From NCBI GenBank assembly GCA_947176515.1, contig CAMWQZ010000075.1:1-6322 (forward strand): DNA of 6,322 nucleotides, in the 5' to 3' direction. Made by a program: the position numbers and the translations under genes. Below the pieces are notes generated by a model, which was not told where the DNA came from, ran no database searches, and saw nothing but the letters and a program-made list of their open reading frames with translations. This DNA comes from an uncultured Bacteroidales bacterium. GTDB lineage: Bacteria > Bacteroidota > Bacteroidia > Bacteroidales > Muribaculaceae. Of this stretch, positions 1 through 6,322 are shown piece after piece (within the stretch, counting starts at the first letter, position 1; each line of letters starts with the position of its first letter).

Positions 1-263
1 GTTCTCACCAAAATCAGGGCTGGGAAGAGTTTACAGATGCGGCAGTCAGGAAACTCGCTGAGGAACGAGAAGGATTGGTATTCATGTTATGGGGTAGCTA
101 CGCCATTCGCAAAGGAGCATTTATCGACCGCAACCGGCATCTGGTGCTTACCGCTCCCCACCCCTCTCCGCTTTCTGCATACCGAGGATTTTTCGGTTGC
201 AGACATTTTTCTCAAGCAAATCAATGGTTAACTTCTCACGGCCAGCAACCTATCGAATGGTGA
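1..263 (+). CDS. ung: Uracil-DNA glycosylase, family 1 (3' end only)
   Basis: This is the C-terminal part, 86 residues, of a family 1 uracil-DNA glycosylase. The enzyme removes uracil from DNA in the cytoplasm and starts base excision repair. Seen directly: the frame is open from the window edge (first full codon at base 3). It encodes [14 protein letters not shown], then the HPSPLS motif at bases 159-176, then [17 protein letters not shown], and stops at TGA 261-263. HPSPLS carries the conserved histidine, and the following leucine-containing loop is the one that enters the DNA minor groove. The end matches the usual family C-terminus (…PIEW), so the gene is complete on this side. Family members are about 220-230 residues, so roughly 135 residues lie upstream of the window. 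Its last codons overlap the ATG at 257 of the next gene, which suggests co-transcription. Initiation codons inside this frame, such as TTG 75, are not real starts. Confidence 0.96.
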   Translation, partial: SHQNQGWEEFTDAAVRKLAEEREGLVFMLWGSYAIRKGAFIDRNRHLVLTAPHPSPLSAYRGFFGCRHFSQANQWLTSHGQQPIEW

Positions 264-1534
264 CAAATTTAGCCAGACATATTATAGCCTTCGGCATCTT
301 ATTGTTTGTATGTCTTAGGTGCTTTGGATTGAAACCTGATGACACCATGACGGGCACTACAGATGAATATATCCGCAGTATGCAGATGTCCTTAAACGGA
401 GATATGTTTGCTCCGCCGGTTCTGATAATTGGCTCAAATGACAGATTGACTTTCAGCTTTGACCATATCTCTGACGATAGAGTATATTTCCGATACAAGC
501 TTGTGCATTGCAATGCCAACTGGCAGCCTTCACAACTTGTTGACTCCGAAATTATAGATGGTTTTAACGAAGGCGCAATTGAAAACTTCGCATTCTCAAG
601 AGGCACAACCGTTAATTACGTTCATTATCAGTTCTCTATTCCCGACGGCAATATGACACCGTTGGTTTCCGGCAACTATCTCGTCAAAGTTTACGAAGAG
701 TCAGACCCTGACAACATTGTTGCCCAGTGGAGATTCATGGTTAGCGAACAGATTGCAAGAATTGGAATTGAACTAAGCTCTCGAACCGACGTGGATTACA
801 ATCAAGCTCACCAACAACTCGGCATAGTGGTTGACACCGAGCGCAATGACGTAAGCGATCCGTTCAATGACCTCACTGTCATGATTCAGCAAAACGGCAG
901 GCTCGACAATGAAATTGCGTTACAACATCCGTTGCGAATGTCGGGTCAAAAGGCAATTTACGAGCACATGCAACCCCTCATCTTCGATGCTGGCAACGAA
1001 TACCGGCGCTTCGAAACCGTAACTCTTGACTATCCTGGTATGCATGTAGCCGGCATCGAGTATCTCGACCCCTATTATCATGTGTCACTTCAAAACGACG
1101 CAGCTCGTAATAATGAAGGCTATCTTTATGACAGCACCCAAAACGGGCGATATTTAATCAGGGAGTTTGACTCTGACGAAGGTGACACCATGGCTGACTA
1201 CGTTATAGTTCATTTCTCCCTCGACCACCCTGAGATGCCCGGCACGATGGTCTTCATTGACGGAGACCTCACCAATCGTCGTTTTGACGAAAGCTCACAG
1301 ATGATTTACAACCATGCCACCGGCCGATATGAAAAGGCCATGCTCTTAAAACAAGGCTCATATAACTATCAATATCTCGCCGTACCACCGAGTAAATCGA
1401 GAGGCTTCACAGCGACTATTGAAGGCGATAAATACCAGACTGTCAATGAATATCTCATAAAAGTTTACACCCGGCGACCGGGCGACCGCTTTGACAGGCT
1501 AATTGGTGTAAGCCGCATTATATATGACAAATAG
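257..1534 (+). CDS. Type IX secretion system plug-domain protein (DUF5103 family)
   Basis: Predicted exported protein of 425 residues. In this family the N-terminal β-sandwich domain is the T9SS 'plug', which associates with the SprA translocon of the outer membrane in gliding Bacteroidota and closes it from the periplasmic side. Seen: a short basic start and a hydrophobic stretch at about residues 8-20 ([13 protein letters not shown]) make a signal peptide. The family pattern [13 protein letters not shown] lies near residues 80-92, followed by a DGFNEG segment and SGNYLVKVY at about 138-146. The end reads [13 protein letters not shown] (about 406-418), typical of the family. I chose ATG 257 because it gives a compact signal peptide and overlaps the ung stop as ATGGTGA. 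ATG 224 and ATG 197 are in frame but would put polar residues ahead of the signal and lie deep inside ung. The family assignment is firm. Whether this cell has a working type IX system cannot be seen here, since relatives without full T9SS may also carry such genes. Confidence 0.87.
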   Translation: MVTNLARHIIAFGILLFVCLRCFGLKPDDTMTGTTDEYIRSMQMSLNGDMFAPPVLIIGSNDRLTFSFDHISDDRVYFRYKLVHCNANWQPSQLVDSEIIDGFNEGAIENFAFSRGTTVNYVHYQFSIPDGNMTPLVSGNYLVKVYEESDPDNIVAQWRFMVSEQIARIGIELSSRTDVDYNQAHQQLGIVVDTERNDVSDPFNDLTVMIQQNGRLDNEIALQHPLRMSGQKAIYEHMQPLIFDAGNEYRRFETVTLDYPGMHVAGIEYLDPYYHVSLQNDAARNNEGYLYDSTQNGRYLIREFDSDEGDTMADYVIVHFSLDHPEMPGTMVFIDGDLTNRRFDESSQMIYNHATGRYEKAMLLKQGSYNYQYLAVPPSKSRGFTATIEGDKYQTVNEYLIKVYTRRPGDRFDRLIGVSRIIYDK

Positions 1535-1545
1535 CTACATTAATT

Positions 1546-2160
1546 ATGTCAGAAAACCACGAAGAAATAATGCTACAGATACAAGATACTTTAGTTAGTC
1601 TCGACCTTGCCGAACGTTTCTTTTGCTGCGACCTCGATAGTTGTCTTGGCGAATGCTGCATCGAGGGCGATGCAGGCGCACCTATAACTGAGGACGAGCG
1701 AAAAAAACTCGAAGAACTGTTACCCATAGTATGGGACGACCTGCTCCCTGCCGCTCAACGCGAGATAGAAGAAAACGGCGTCGCCTATGTTGACGAAGAA
1801 GGTGATCTCGTCACATCAATTATAGATGGAAAGAATTGCGTGTTCACGACTTATAGTCCAGGAGGCATGTGCCAATGCGCCATTGAGAAAGCCTTTCGCG
1901 CAGGTAAAACCGATTTCTTGAAGCCGATATCTTGTCATCTCTATCCGGTCAGACTCACGGAATATCCTACCTTTACTGCAGTCAACTACCATCGTTGGAA
2001 AATATGTAAATGCGCTGAAATACTTGGCAGAAGTAAAGGCATTAGACTATATAAATTCCTTGAAGGTCCCTTGGTGCGAAAATTTGGCAGAGAATGGTAT
2101 GACGAACTTGTTGAGGCATGCGATGCATATCTTGAACAATATGGTGACAAAAACAGTTAA
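1546..2160 (+). CDS. DUF3109 family cysteine-rich protein
   Basis: Cytoplasmic protein of up to 204 residues, with no signal peptide or membrane segment, matching the Bacteroidota DUF3109 family of unknown function. It has 12 cysteines: an N-terminal cluster C27, C28, C33, C37, C38 (FFCCDLDSCLGECC), then C98, C109 and C111 (the CQC motif), C130 in the SCHLYPVRL motif, C154 and C156 (CKC), and C192. The clustered spacing resembles metal-chelating or iron-sulfur proteins such as the YkgJ-like zinc/iron-chelating group; metal binding is inference. The segment TEYPTFTAVNYHRWK (138-152) is strongly family-typical. The gene starts 11 bases after the plug gene and ends 9 bases before the HipA-like gene. 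ATG 1546 is the first start. ATG 1570 (MLQIQDTLVSLD) is equally plausible, because family members often begin with a short MxQIxDTLVS sequence, and that would give 196 residues. Confidence 0.88.
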   Translation: MSENHEEIMLQIQDTLVSLDLAERFFCCDLDSCLGECCIEGDAGAPITEDERKKLEELLPIVWDDLLPAAQREIEENGVAYVDEEGDLVTSIIDGKNCVFTTYSPGGMCQCAIEKAFRAGKTDFLKPISCHLYPVRLTEYPTFTAVNYHRWKICKCAEILGRSKGIRLYKFLEGPLVRKFGREWYDELVEACDAYLEQYGDKNS

Positions 2161-2169
2161 ATTCCAGAT

Positions 2170-2979
2170 ATGACAGCTGAAATAATCAAGCCGTTCGATG
2201 GGTTGCGCCGCCAACAGGTTACGCGCTATATAGCGCCGCTGCGAGAGGGTGGCTCACTGCCAGCCCTTGCCGAAGCTGATGACGGATTCAAATATGTTTT
2301 AAAATTTCGAGGTGCCGGACATGGTGCTAAAGCACTTGTTGCCGAAATGATTGGAGGTGAAATAGCCCGGGCATTAGGCCTAAAAGTCCCCGAACTTGTT
2401 TTTCTTGACGTCGACGAAGATTTTGGCAGAACCGAGGGCGACGAGGAGATTCAAGATTTGCTTAAAGCCAGCCAAGGGCTTAACCTTGGGCTACATTTTC
2501 TTAACAGCGCATTAACCTTCGATCCCGTCGTCAATAAAGTCGACGAGTTTGAGGCATCAATGGTCGTATGGTTAGATGCATTTCTTACGAATGTTGACCG
2601 CACTGTAAGGAACACAAACATGCTAATTTGGAACAAAGAACTATGGTTGATTGACCACGGTGCTACCCTCTACTTTCACCACTCTTGGAAAGGTTGGGAA
2701 AAAGCAATGATGTCACCTTTCCCATACATTAAAGACCATACCCTTTTGAAGTATGCGTCAAAACTGGATGAAGCAGAAGAATCGGCCCACCGTCGGCTGT
2801 CGCCTGAGCTTCTCGACAGCATTGTCGATGCAGTCCCTGACGAGTGGTTAAATCATGAGGGCAGCGATGAGACGCCTGACGATATACGCCGAGTCTACAA
2901 AGAGTTTTTAAATGGCCGCCTGGTCAATAGTCAAATCTTCATAAACGAAGCTAAAAATGCACGACAAGCACTTATATGA
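2170..2979 (+). CDS. HipA-like kinase family protein (stand-alone HipA_2 type)
   Basis: Protein of 269 residues resembling the shortened HipA-type kinase family (HipA_2), which lacks the N-terminal domain of toxin HipA. HipA itself is a serine kinase that phosphorylates glutamyl-tRNA synthetase; the target of this smaller family is not known to me. Seen: a Gly-rich stretch at about 24-31, a nucleotide-binding-type lysine K45 in YVLKFRG, and the GAKALVAEMIGGEIARALGL helix region (52-71). The catalytic loop NVDRTVRNTN has D143 and N148 at the same five-residue spacing as the catalytic Asp and Asn of E. coli HipA. D162 in WLIDHG fills the metal-binding DFG-like position. All key residues appear intact, so it is probably an active kinase. 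The segment EIQDLLKASQGLNLG (93-107) sits where HipA has its regulatory loop. No HipB-like DNA-binding gene is adjacent. The last 23 bases overlap the DUF3037 gene, a strong sign of translational coupling. Confidence 0.86.
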   Translation: MTAEIIKPFDGLRRQQVTRYIAPLREGGSLPALAEADDGFKYVLKFRGAGHGAKALVAEMIGGEIARALGLKVPELVFLDVDEDFGRTEGDEEIQDLLKASQGLNLGLHFLNSALTFDPVVNKVDEFEASMVVWLDAFLTNVDRTVRNTNMLIWNKELWLIDHGATLYFHHSWKGWEKAMMSPFPYIKDHTLLKYASKLDEAEESAHRRLSPELLDSIVDAVPDEWLNHEGSDETPDDIRRVYKEFLNGRLVNSQIFINEAKNARQALI

Positions 2980-3340
2980 ATATTCCGTAGTCCGCTACGT
3001 GCCTCGCGTCGAACGTGAAGAGTTTATCAACGTCGGCCTGATAATGATGTGCAAGCGTAAACGCTGGCTCCGAATCGCTATTGAGCCTGATTTCAAGAAG
3101 ATTGAAGCTATAGGCTCATCACACACAAAGGAAGATATTGTCAACCAGCTATCTGGCTTAAAACTTGTTGCCGAAGGCGACCGTCAAGGAGGTGCGATTG
3201 CCGAGCTTGATGTAACCGAACGTTTCCGTTGGCTATCGGCTGTGAGAAGCGCATGCATACAGACTTCGCGACCACATCCTGGCATCTGTGATAACCTTGA
3301 TACCGCTTTCGACAATCTTGTCAACGAACTGGTCAGATAA
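2957..3340 (+). CDS. DUF3037 family protein, partner of the HipA-like kinase
   Basis: Small cytoplasmic protein of 127 residues of the DUF3037 family, function unknown. Seen: the family start YEYSVVRYVPRVEREEFINVG (about 7-27), a basic patch CKRKRWLR, and a C-terminal stretch with RFRWLSAVRSACIQTSRPHPG that is also typical. There is no membrane segment or signal peptide and no recognisable catalytic motif. ATG 2957 lies inside the end of the kinase gene in another frame and gives the expected length of about 125 residues. ATG 2977 is out of frame, so it is not an alternative. DUF3037 genes commonly follow HipA_2-type kinases, so the pair probably acts together, for example as kinase plus regulator or substrate; that role is inference. 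yraN begins one base after the stop. Confidence 0.87.
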   Translation: MHDKHLYEYSVVRYVPRVEREEFINVGLIMMCKRKRWLRIAIEPDFKKIEAIGSSHTKEDIVNQLSGLKLVAEGDRQGGAIAELDVTERFRWLSAVRSACIQTSRPHPGICDNLDTAFDNLVNELVR

Positions 3341-3341
3341 C

Positions 3342-3710
3342 ATGGCGCGTCATAACGAAACAGGAAAATGGGGAGAAGACCTGGCCGCAGATTATCTGGC
3401 GGCCAATGGATATGCTATTGCCGAGCGAAACTGGCGTGCCGGACACAATGAGATTGACATCGTAGCATATAAAGGCTCTCGAATAATATTTGTCGAGGTA
3501 AAAACGCGCAGCAACGACGAAGACGATCCTCTTGAAGCCATTGACCGAAATAAGTCATTAAGACTGATTAGAGCTGCGATAGCTTATGTCAACACCTTTG
3601 ACATTGACCACGAAATTCAATTTGACATTATTGCCATCAATGGTTCCCCAGCCAACTATCGTATCGAGCACATCCCTGATGCTTTCGAGTCTCCGCTTAG
3701 GACTTATTGA
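3342..3710 (+). CDS. yraN: YraN/UPF0102 family protein (predicted nuclease fold)
   Basis: Protein of 122 residues of the UPF0102 (YraN) family, which has a restriction-endonuclease-like fold related to archaeal Holliday junction resolvases. The biological role is not settled; DNA recombination or repair is the usual guess. Seen: GKWGEDLAADYL near the start with E12, then AERNWRAGHNEIDIVAYKG with D39, then FVEVKTR with E52 and K54. Together these form the E…D…ExK active-site pattern, and none is missing. The length fits the family (about 115-130). ATG 3342 follows the DUF3037 stop by one base and yields the standard MARHNETGKWGE start. The same frame is open back to ATG 3288, but that extension would lie within DUF3037 and lacks family similarity. 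The stop codon overlaps the end of the convergent CLC gene. Confidence 0.93.
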   Translation: MARHNETGKWGEDLAADYLAANGYAIAERNWRAGHNEIDIVAYKGSRIIFVEVKTRSNDEDDPLEAIDRNKSLRLIRAAIAYVNTFDIDHEIQFDIIAINGSPANYRIEHIPDAFESPLRTY

Positions 3711-5104
3711 TGATTCGCGTGTCTATGGATATGAGGCATATGGATATGAACTTCATAGAACTTACGTCTGGTCACAAGCATTACAATACCATACGAAATC
3801 ATAGTCACTGCAACCAGAGGCAATAAGAAATTAAAGCCATTACACATCTCTGCGGTCAAAAACAGTGCCATCAAAGGAGCTCGAATTACTCCTGACATCA
3901 CCCCTGCCATCCCTATATATGCAAACACCTGCGGAGGCAATTGCATTTCAAATAACGAATTCACCATAAGCGCAAAGAAGAGGCCAGCAACAGCTCCTGC
4001 AAAAAGTGTCGGTGCGAAGTCACCGGCTACACCGCCGCCGCTATTTGAAGCCGAACATGCAAAACACTTAGCTAATAAGACTCCTCCTAAAACTAAAGGC
4101 AACTGCAGGTCCCCAAGTGACAGATTCGGTATACGTGATTCTGCAAAAGGTGCATTCCAGTCAACATTTATAATCTTACCTATTACATCATATCCTTCAC
4201 TGAATAGACTTGGAAATACAAAGATTAATGCAGCAAGAATCAAACCCGAAGCAATATTTTCAATCCACGGATTTTTGATTGACTCATACACTTTGCGCAT
4301 ACGCTTCATAACCACTGAATAATAGACTGAATATAAGCCACAGAACACCCCTAATGCTATTGTCCAAAGTAGAATTGAGGGTTCAAAATTTATATTGTGA
4401 CTCCATGCTATATCAAGAGTGAACCCCGAACAAACATATGCCATCAATGCGGCGCTTATTGAAGCCGCAAGCAATGCTATAACTGACACAGTTGTAAACG
4501 CCATGCCGAGAACTTCAAGAGTAAACAGTGCACCTCCGATTGGGGCCTTAAATATACCTGCGATACCGGCCCCTGCGCCACAGCCTATAAGCAAGTACAA
4601 TGTTTGTGGCGACACTCCGCAAATTCGTCCGATATTACTTCCGATTGCTGCACCTGTATATGCAATAGGGCCTTCTGAGCCGGCAGAGCCACCAAATCCT
4701 AAAGTCAACGAACTCGCTATCATTGGTGCATAAGTTAGTTTTGCGCTTAAAAGATATCTTTTTTCGGCCATGTCGTTGACGAGCTTGTCTACCCCGTGCG
4801 ATATACGGTCATGAAGAATATATCTCTGATAAATACCGGTAAGTACAATGCCTACCACCGGCAGCCACATTAACACCCATATCGGCTGACCATCAATAGC
4901 CAAAGGTCCAATCCATGACACTATAAAGCCTATCATTTTCTTTAAAACAGCAGCCGCAAAACCTGTTATAGTTCCAATAATCACTGCAAGAACAAACAGT
5001 CTTACTTTTTCAGACGCTTTAGGCATAAAGCGTAGACGCGTCTCAGTAGCGACACGCGCATCATCTTTTTCAACCCACGGCTTAAATAGTGATGATATGC
5101 TCAT
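3704..5104 (-). CDS. CLC family chloride channel/transporter, no CBS domains
   Basis: Inner-membrane protein of 466 residues with the many hydrophobic helices of the CLC family, which moves chloride or other anions as channels or Cl-/H+ exchangers. Seen: GGSAGSEGP (138-146) with gating glutamate E144, equivalent to E148 of E. coli ClcA; the helix motif GIFKAPIGGALFTLEVLG (183-200); and AGDFAPTLFAG (360-370), the GxFxP anion-binding motif. S102 in ISHGV replaces the usual GSGIP segment, and Y450 probably matches the central tyrosine Y445. V198 stands where ClcA has the proton glutamate E203. The protein ends soon after the last helix in a His-rich tail (H453, 455, 458, 460, 462, 465), without the CBS pair found in many relatives. 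ATG 5104 is the only good start. The gene is divergent from ybaK and tail-to-tail with yraN, overlapping it by 7 bases. Channel versus exchanger, and ion preference, cannot be decided from sequence. Confidence 0.93.
   Translation of the reverse strand: MSISSLFKPWVEKDDARVATETRLRFMPKASEKVRLFVLAVIIGTITGFAAAVLKKMIGFIVSWIGPLAIDGQPIWVLMWLPVVGIVLTGIYQRYILHDRISHGVDKLVNDMAEKRYLLSAKLTYAPMIASSLTLGFGGSAGSEGPIAYTGAAIGSNIGRICGVSPQTLYLLIGCGAGAGIAGIFKAPIGGALFTLEVLGMAFTTVSVIALLAASISAALMAYVCSGFTLDIAWSHNINFEPSILLWTIALGVFCGLYSVYYSVVMKRMRKVYESIKNPWIENIASGLILAALIFVFPSLFSEGYDVIGKIINVDWNAPFAESRIPNLSLGDLQLPLVLGGVLLAKCFACSASNSGGGVAGDFAPTLFAGAVAGLFFALMVNSLFEMQLPPQVFAYIGMAGVMSGVIRAPLMALFLTAEMCNGFNFLLPLVAVTMISYGIVMLVTRRKFYEVHIHMPHIHRHANHQ
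3724..3749. repeat. 11-base direct repeat within the CLC C-terminal codons
   Basis: TATGGATATGA occurs at 3724-3734 and again at 3739-3749, a period of 15 bases or five codons. On the reverse strand it encodes the HIH-containing units of the CLC tail (HIHMP then HIHRH). It looks like a small in-frame tandem duplication that lengthened a histidine-rich tail. Confidence 0.7.
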
Positions 5105-5214
5105 TACAGTATAATCAATTAGTGTATATTCTTAAAACAAGCTCAGGCAAATCATTGTTGGATGGCCGTCACATTTTCTCAATAATTTGTATCTTTGCAC
5201 AAAATTATAAAATC
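5105..5214. other. Divergent intergenic region between CLC gene and ybaK
   Basis: The gap is 110 bases, AT-rich and without a plausible gene. It must hold the promoters for both divergent genes. The ybaK side has a clear -7 box at 5190-5197. On the CLC side I see only weak candidates and no convincing TAnnTTTG. No strong hairpin, riboswitch or operator symmetry is visible. Confidence 0.6.
5190..5197 (+). promoter_or_regulatory. Bacteroidota -7 promoter box for ybaK-aroC
   Basis: TATCTTTG fits the Bacteroidota primary sigma factor -7 consensus TAnnTTTG at every fixed position. It lies 17 bases before the ATG at 5215, so transcription would start around 5202-5205 with a leader of about 10-13 bases. 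A matching -33 TTTG or TTG is not found at the usual spacing of about 19-21 bases; the nearest TTG (5158-5160) is too far upstream. The call therefore rests on the -7 box and its position. Confidence 0.7.
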
Positions 5215-5694
5215 ATGGCAAACAATCAAAAAACCAACGCCGTAAGATTGCTTGAAAAAGCTAAACTTCACTTCGAGACGGTTCCCTACCAAGTCGATGA
5301 AAATAACCTGGCGGCCACACATGTTGCCGAACAACTCGGCGAGGACATTGCTCAAGTCTTTAAAACGCTTGTCCTTCATGGCGAACGCACCGGTCATTTC
5401 GTTTGTGTCATTCCCGGAGATAAAGAAGTTGATTTAAAAAAAGCAGCCAAGGCCGTTGGCGCAAAAAAGGCTGAAATGATTGCCATGAAAGACCTTCTCC
5501 CTACTACAGGCTACATTCGTGGAGGATGTTCACCAATCGGAATGAAAAAGCCGTTTCCTACTTTTTTTGACTCCACAGCTCTTGATTTTGATTTCATCTA
5601 TGTCAGTGCCGGAGTCAGAGGCCTGCAGATTAAAATAAATCCAAACGATTTAATAAACTTCGTAGGCGCTACCACTGCCGACCTCACTAAATAA
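5215..5694 (+). CDS. ybaK: Cys-tRNA(Pro) deacylase, YbaK/EbsC family
   Basis: Cytoplasmic editing enzyme of 159 residues. YbaK hydrolyses cysteine wrongly attached to tRNA(Pro) by prolyl-tRNA synthetase, acting in trans to protect translation accuracy. Seen: the N-terminal helix with TNAVRLLEKAKLHFE; K50 in QVFKTLVLHG, matching the essential lysine of H. influenzae YbaK; the VIPGDKEVDLKKAAKA segment (65-80); and the GYIRGGCSPIGMKK motif (99-112) that characterises YbaK rather than the ProX or ProRS-insertion branches. The length equals the family norm of about 155-160. ATG 5215 is chosen over the longer in-frame ATG at 5089 because homology begins here and the promoter box lies just upstream; the longer form would overlap the CLC start. 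No Shine-Dalgarno is visible, only A-rich sequence before the start. aroC follows after 12 bases, probably on the same transcript, though no functional link is evident. Confidence 0.94.
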   Translation: MANNQKTNAVRLLEKAKLHFETVPYQVDENNLAATHVAEQLGEDIAQVFKTLVLHGERTGHFVCVIPGDKEVDLKKAAKAVGAKKAEMIAMKDLLPTTGYIRGGCSPIGMKKPFPTFFDSTALDFDFIYVSAGVRGLQIKINPNDLINFVGATTADLTK

Positions 5695-5706
5695 AGACTT
5701 ACAGGC

Positions 5707-6322
5707 ATGAATACATTCGGTAAAATATTTCGCCTGACATCGTTTGGTGAGAGCCATGGACCAGCGATTGGCGGTGTAATTGATGGCATGCCATCTAATA
5801 TCGAAATTGACTTCGATAAGATTCAACATGAGCTCGACCGTCGCCGTCCAGGTCAGTCCACAATCGTAACCGCACGCAACGAAAGCGACCGGGTAAAAAT
5901 ATTATCCGGCATATTCGAAGGCAAAACCCTCGGCACTCCAATCGGCTTCATTATTGAAAATTCCGACCAGCACAGCAATGACTACGAAGCTATGCGTCAT
6001 AGTTTCCGTCCATCACACGCTGATTTTACATATCAATCAAAATATGGTGTCCGTGACCATCGTGGTGGCGGCCGCTCGTCTGCAAGAGAGACTGCGTCAA
6101 GAGTCGTAGCCGGTGCATTTGCAAAACAAGTCCTAAACAAACTTGATATAACAATATCCGCCTACACCTCTCAGGTTGGCAACATCACTTTAAACCACGA
6201 CCCAGAACGTCTAAATTTAGAGCTCACCGATTCTAACGCTGTTCGATGCCCTGACCCTGCCGTTGCCGCAGAAATGGAAAATCTTATCCGTGAAGTCAAA
6301 GGTAAAGGCGACTCCGTAGGAG
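5707..6322 (+). CDS. aroC: Chorismate synthase (5' part)
   Basis: The first 205 codons of chorismate synthase, open to the window edge. The enzyme converts 5-enolpyruvylshikimate 3-phosphate to chorismate, the last step of the shikimate pathway, using reduced FMN, in the cytoplasm. Seen: [20 protein letters not shown] at the start, with the conserved histidine H17; GGVIDGMP; the basic RRRPGQ segment that helps bind the phosphorylated substrate; and [16 protein letters not shown] (about 117-132), which holds the conserved histidine H118 and part of the FMN pocket. ATG 5707 gives the standard N-terminus. The full enzyme is about 355-365 residues, so roughly 155 residues lie beyond the window. 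No frameshift or missing motif is seen in the part present. It follows ybaK by 12 bases and probably shares its promoter. Confidence 0.97.
   Translation, partial: MNTFGKIFRLTSFGESHGPAIGGVIDGMPSNIEIDFDKIQHELDRRRPGQSTIVTARNESDRVKILSGIFEGKTLGTPIGFIIENSDQHSNDYEAMRHSFRPSHADFTYQSKYGVRDHRGGGRSSARETASRVVAGAFAKQVLNKLDITISAYTSQVGNITLNHDPERLNLELTDSNAVRCPDPAVAAEMENLIREVKGKGDSVG

Noticed and set aside
257..340. Possible lipoprotein signal in the plug protein (LFVC)
   Set aside because: The residue before the cysteine is valine rather than Gly, Ala or Ser, and the family normally has an ordinary signal peptide.
1518..1727. Reverse-strand open frame of 69 codons over the start of the DUF3109 gene
   Set aside because: Its Ser/Arg-rich composition and full overlap with a conserved gene mark it as a shadow frame.
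2170..3710. Classical HipBA toxin-antitoxin locus
   Set aside because: There is no HipB-like helix-turn-helix gene and the kinase lacks the N-terminal HipA domain, so the classical name does not apply.
4419..4733. Open frame of 104 codons antisense to the CLC gene
   Set aside because: It is rich in Ala and Pro, as expected from reading the reverse of membrane-helix codons, resembles no family I know, and lies wholly inside a well-supported gene.
5105..5190. Reverse-strand promoter for the CLC gene
   Set aside because: Only partial TA-rich matches occur on that strand; none has TAnnTTTG with a properly spaced -33 TTTG, so I do not place a site.
5089..5214. Longer ybaK reading frame starting at ATG 5089
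   Set aside because: The extra 42 residues have no family similarity, would overlap the CLC start on the other strand, and would span the -7 promoter box at 5190-5197.

Overview
The window looks like ordinary chromosome from a Bacteroidota gut-type bacterium, most likely order Bacteroidales and possibly family Muribaculaceae. Four things point there: a type IX secretion plug-family protein, a Cys-rich DUF3109 protein of the Bacteroides type, a TAnnTTTG promoter element with a very short leader, and the near absence of Shine-Dalgarno sequences. The family-level placement is inference. I see no mobile element, tRNA, rRNA, CRISPR array or phage gene.

Layout. Bases 1-3710 are a tight forward run of six genes: the 3' end of uracil-DNA glycosylase (ung), a T9SS plug-domain protein with a signal peptide, a DUF3109 Cys-rich protein, a HipA-like kinase, a DUF3037 protein, and a YraN/UPF0102 nuclease-fold protein. 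Junctions range from a 23-base overlap to an 11-base gap, so they are probably one transcript. A CLC-type chloride channel/transporter gene lies on the reverse strand (3704-5104). Its end overlaps the end of yraN by 7 bases. A 110-base divergent gap with a clear Bacteroidota -7 promoter box precedes a second forward pair: a YbaK-type Cys-tRNA(Pro) deacylase and the 5' part of chorismate synthase (aroC), which runs off the window.

How the genes fit together. Most are housekeeping: ung does DNA repair, ybaK does translation quality control and aroC makes aromatic precursors. The part most likely to be an under-described functional unit is the HipA-like kinase with its overlapping DUF3037 partner. 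The kinase has an intact active site but no HipB-type DNA-binding antitoxin beside it. yraN follows one base later. The CLC protein is the other noteworthy item. It keeps the gating glutamate but has valine where exchangers have the proton glutamate, an aspartate inside the anion-binding GxFxP motif, and a histidine-rich tail built on a short DNA repeat. I find no strong evidence of a wholly new system.
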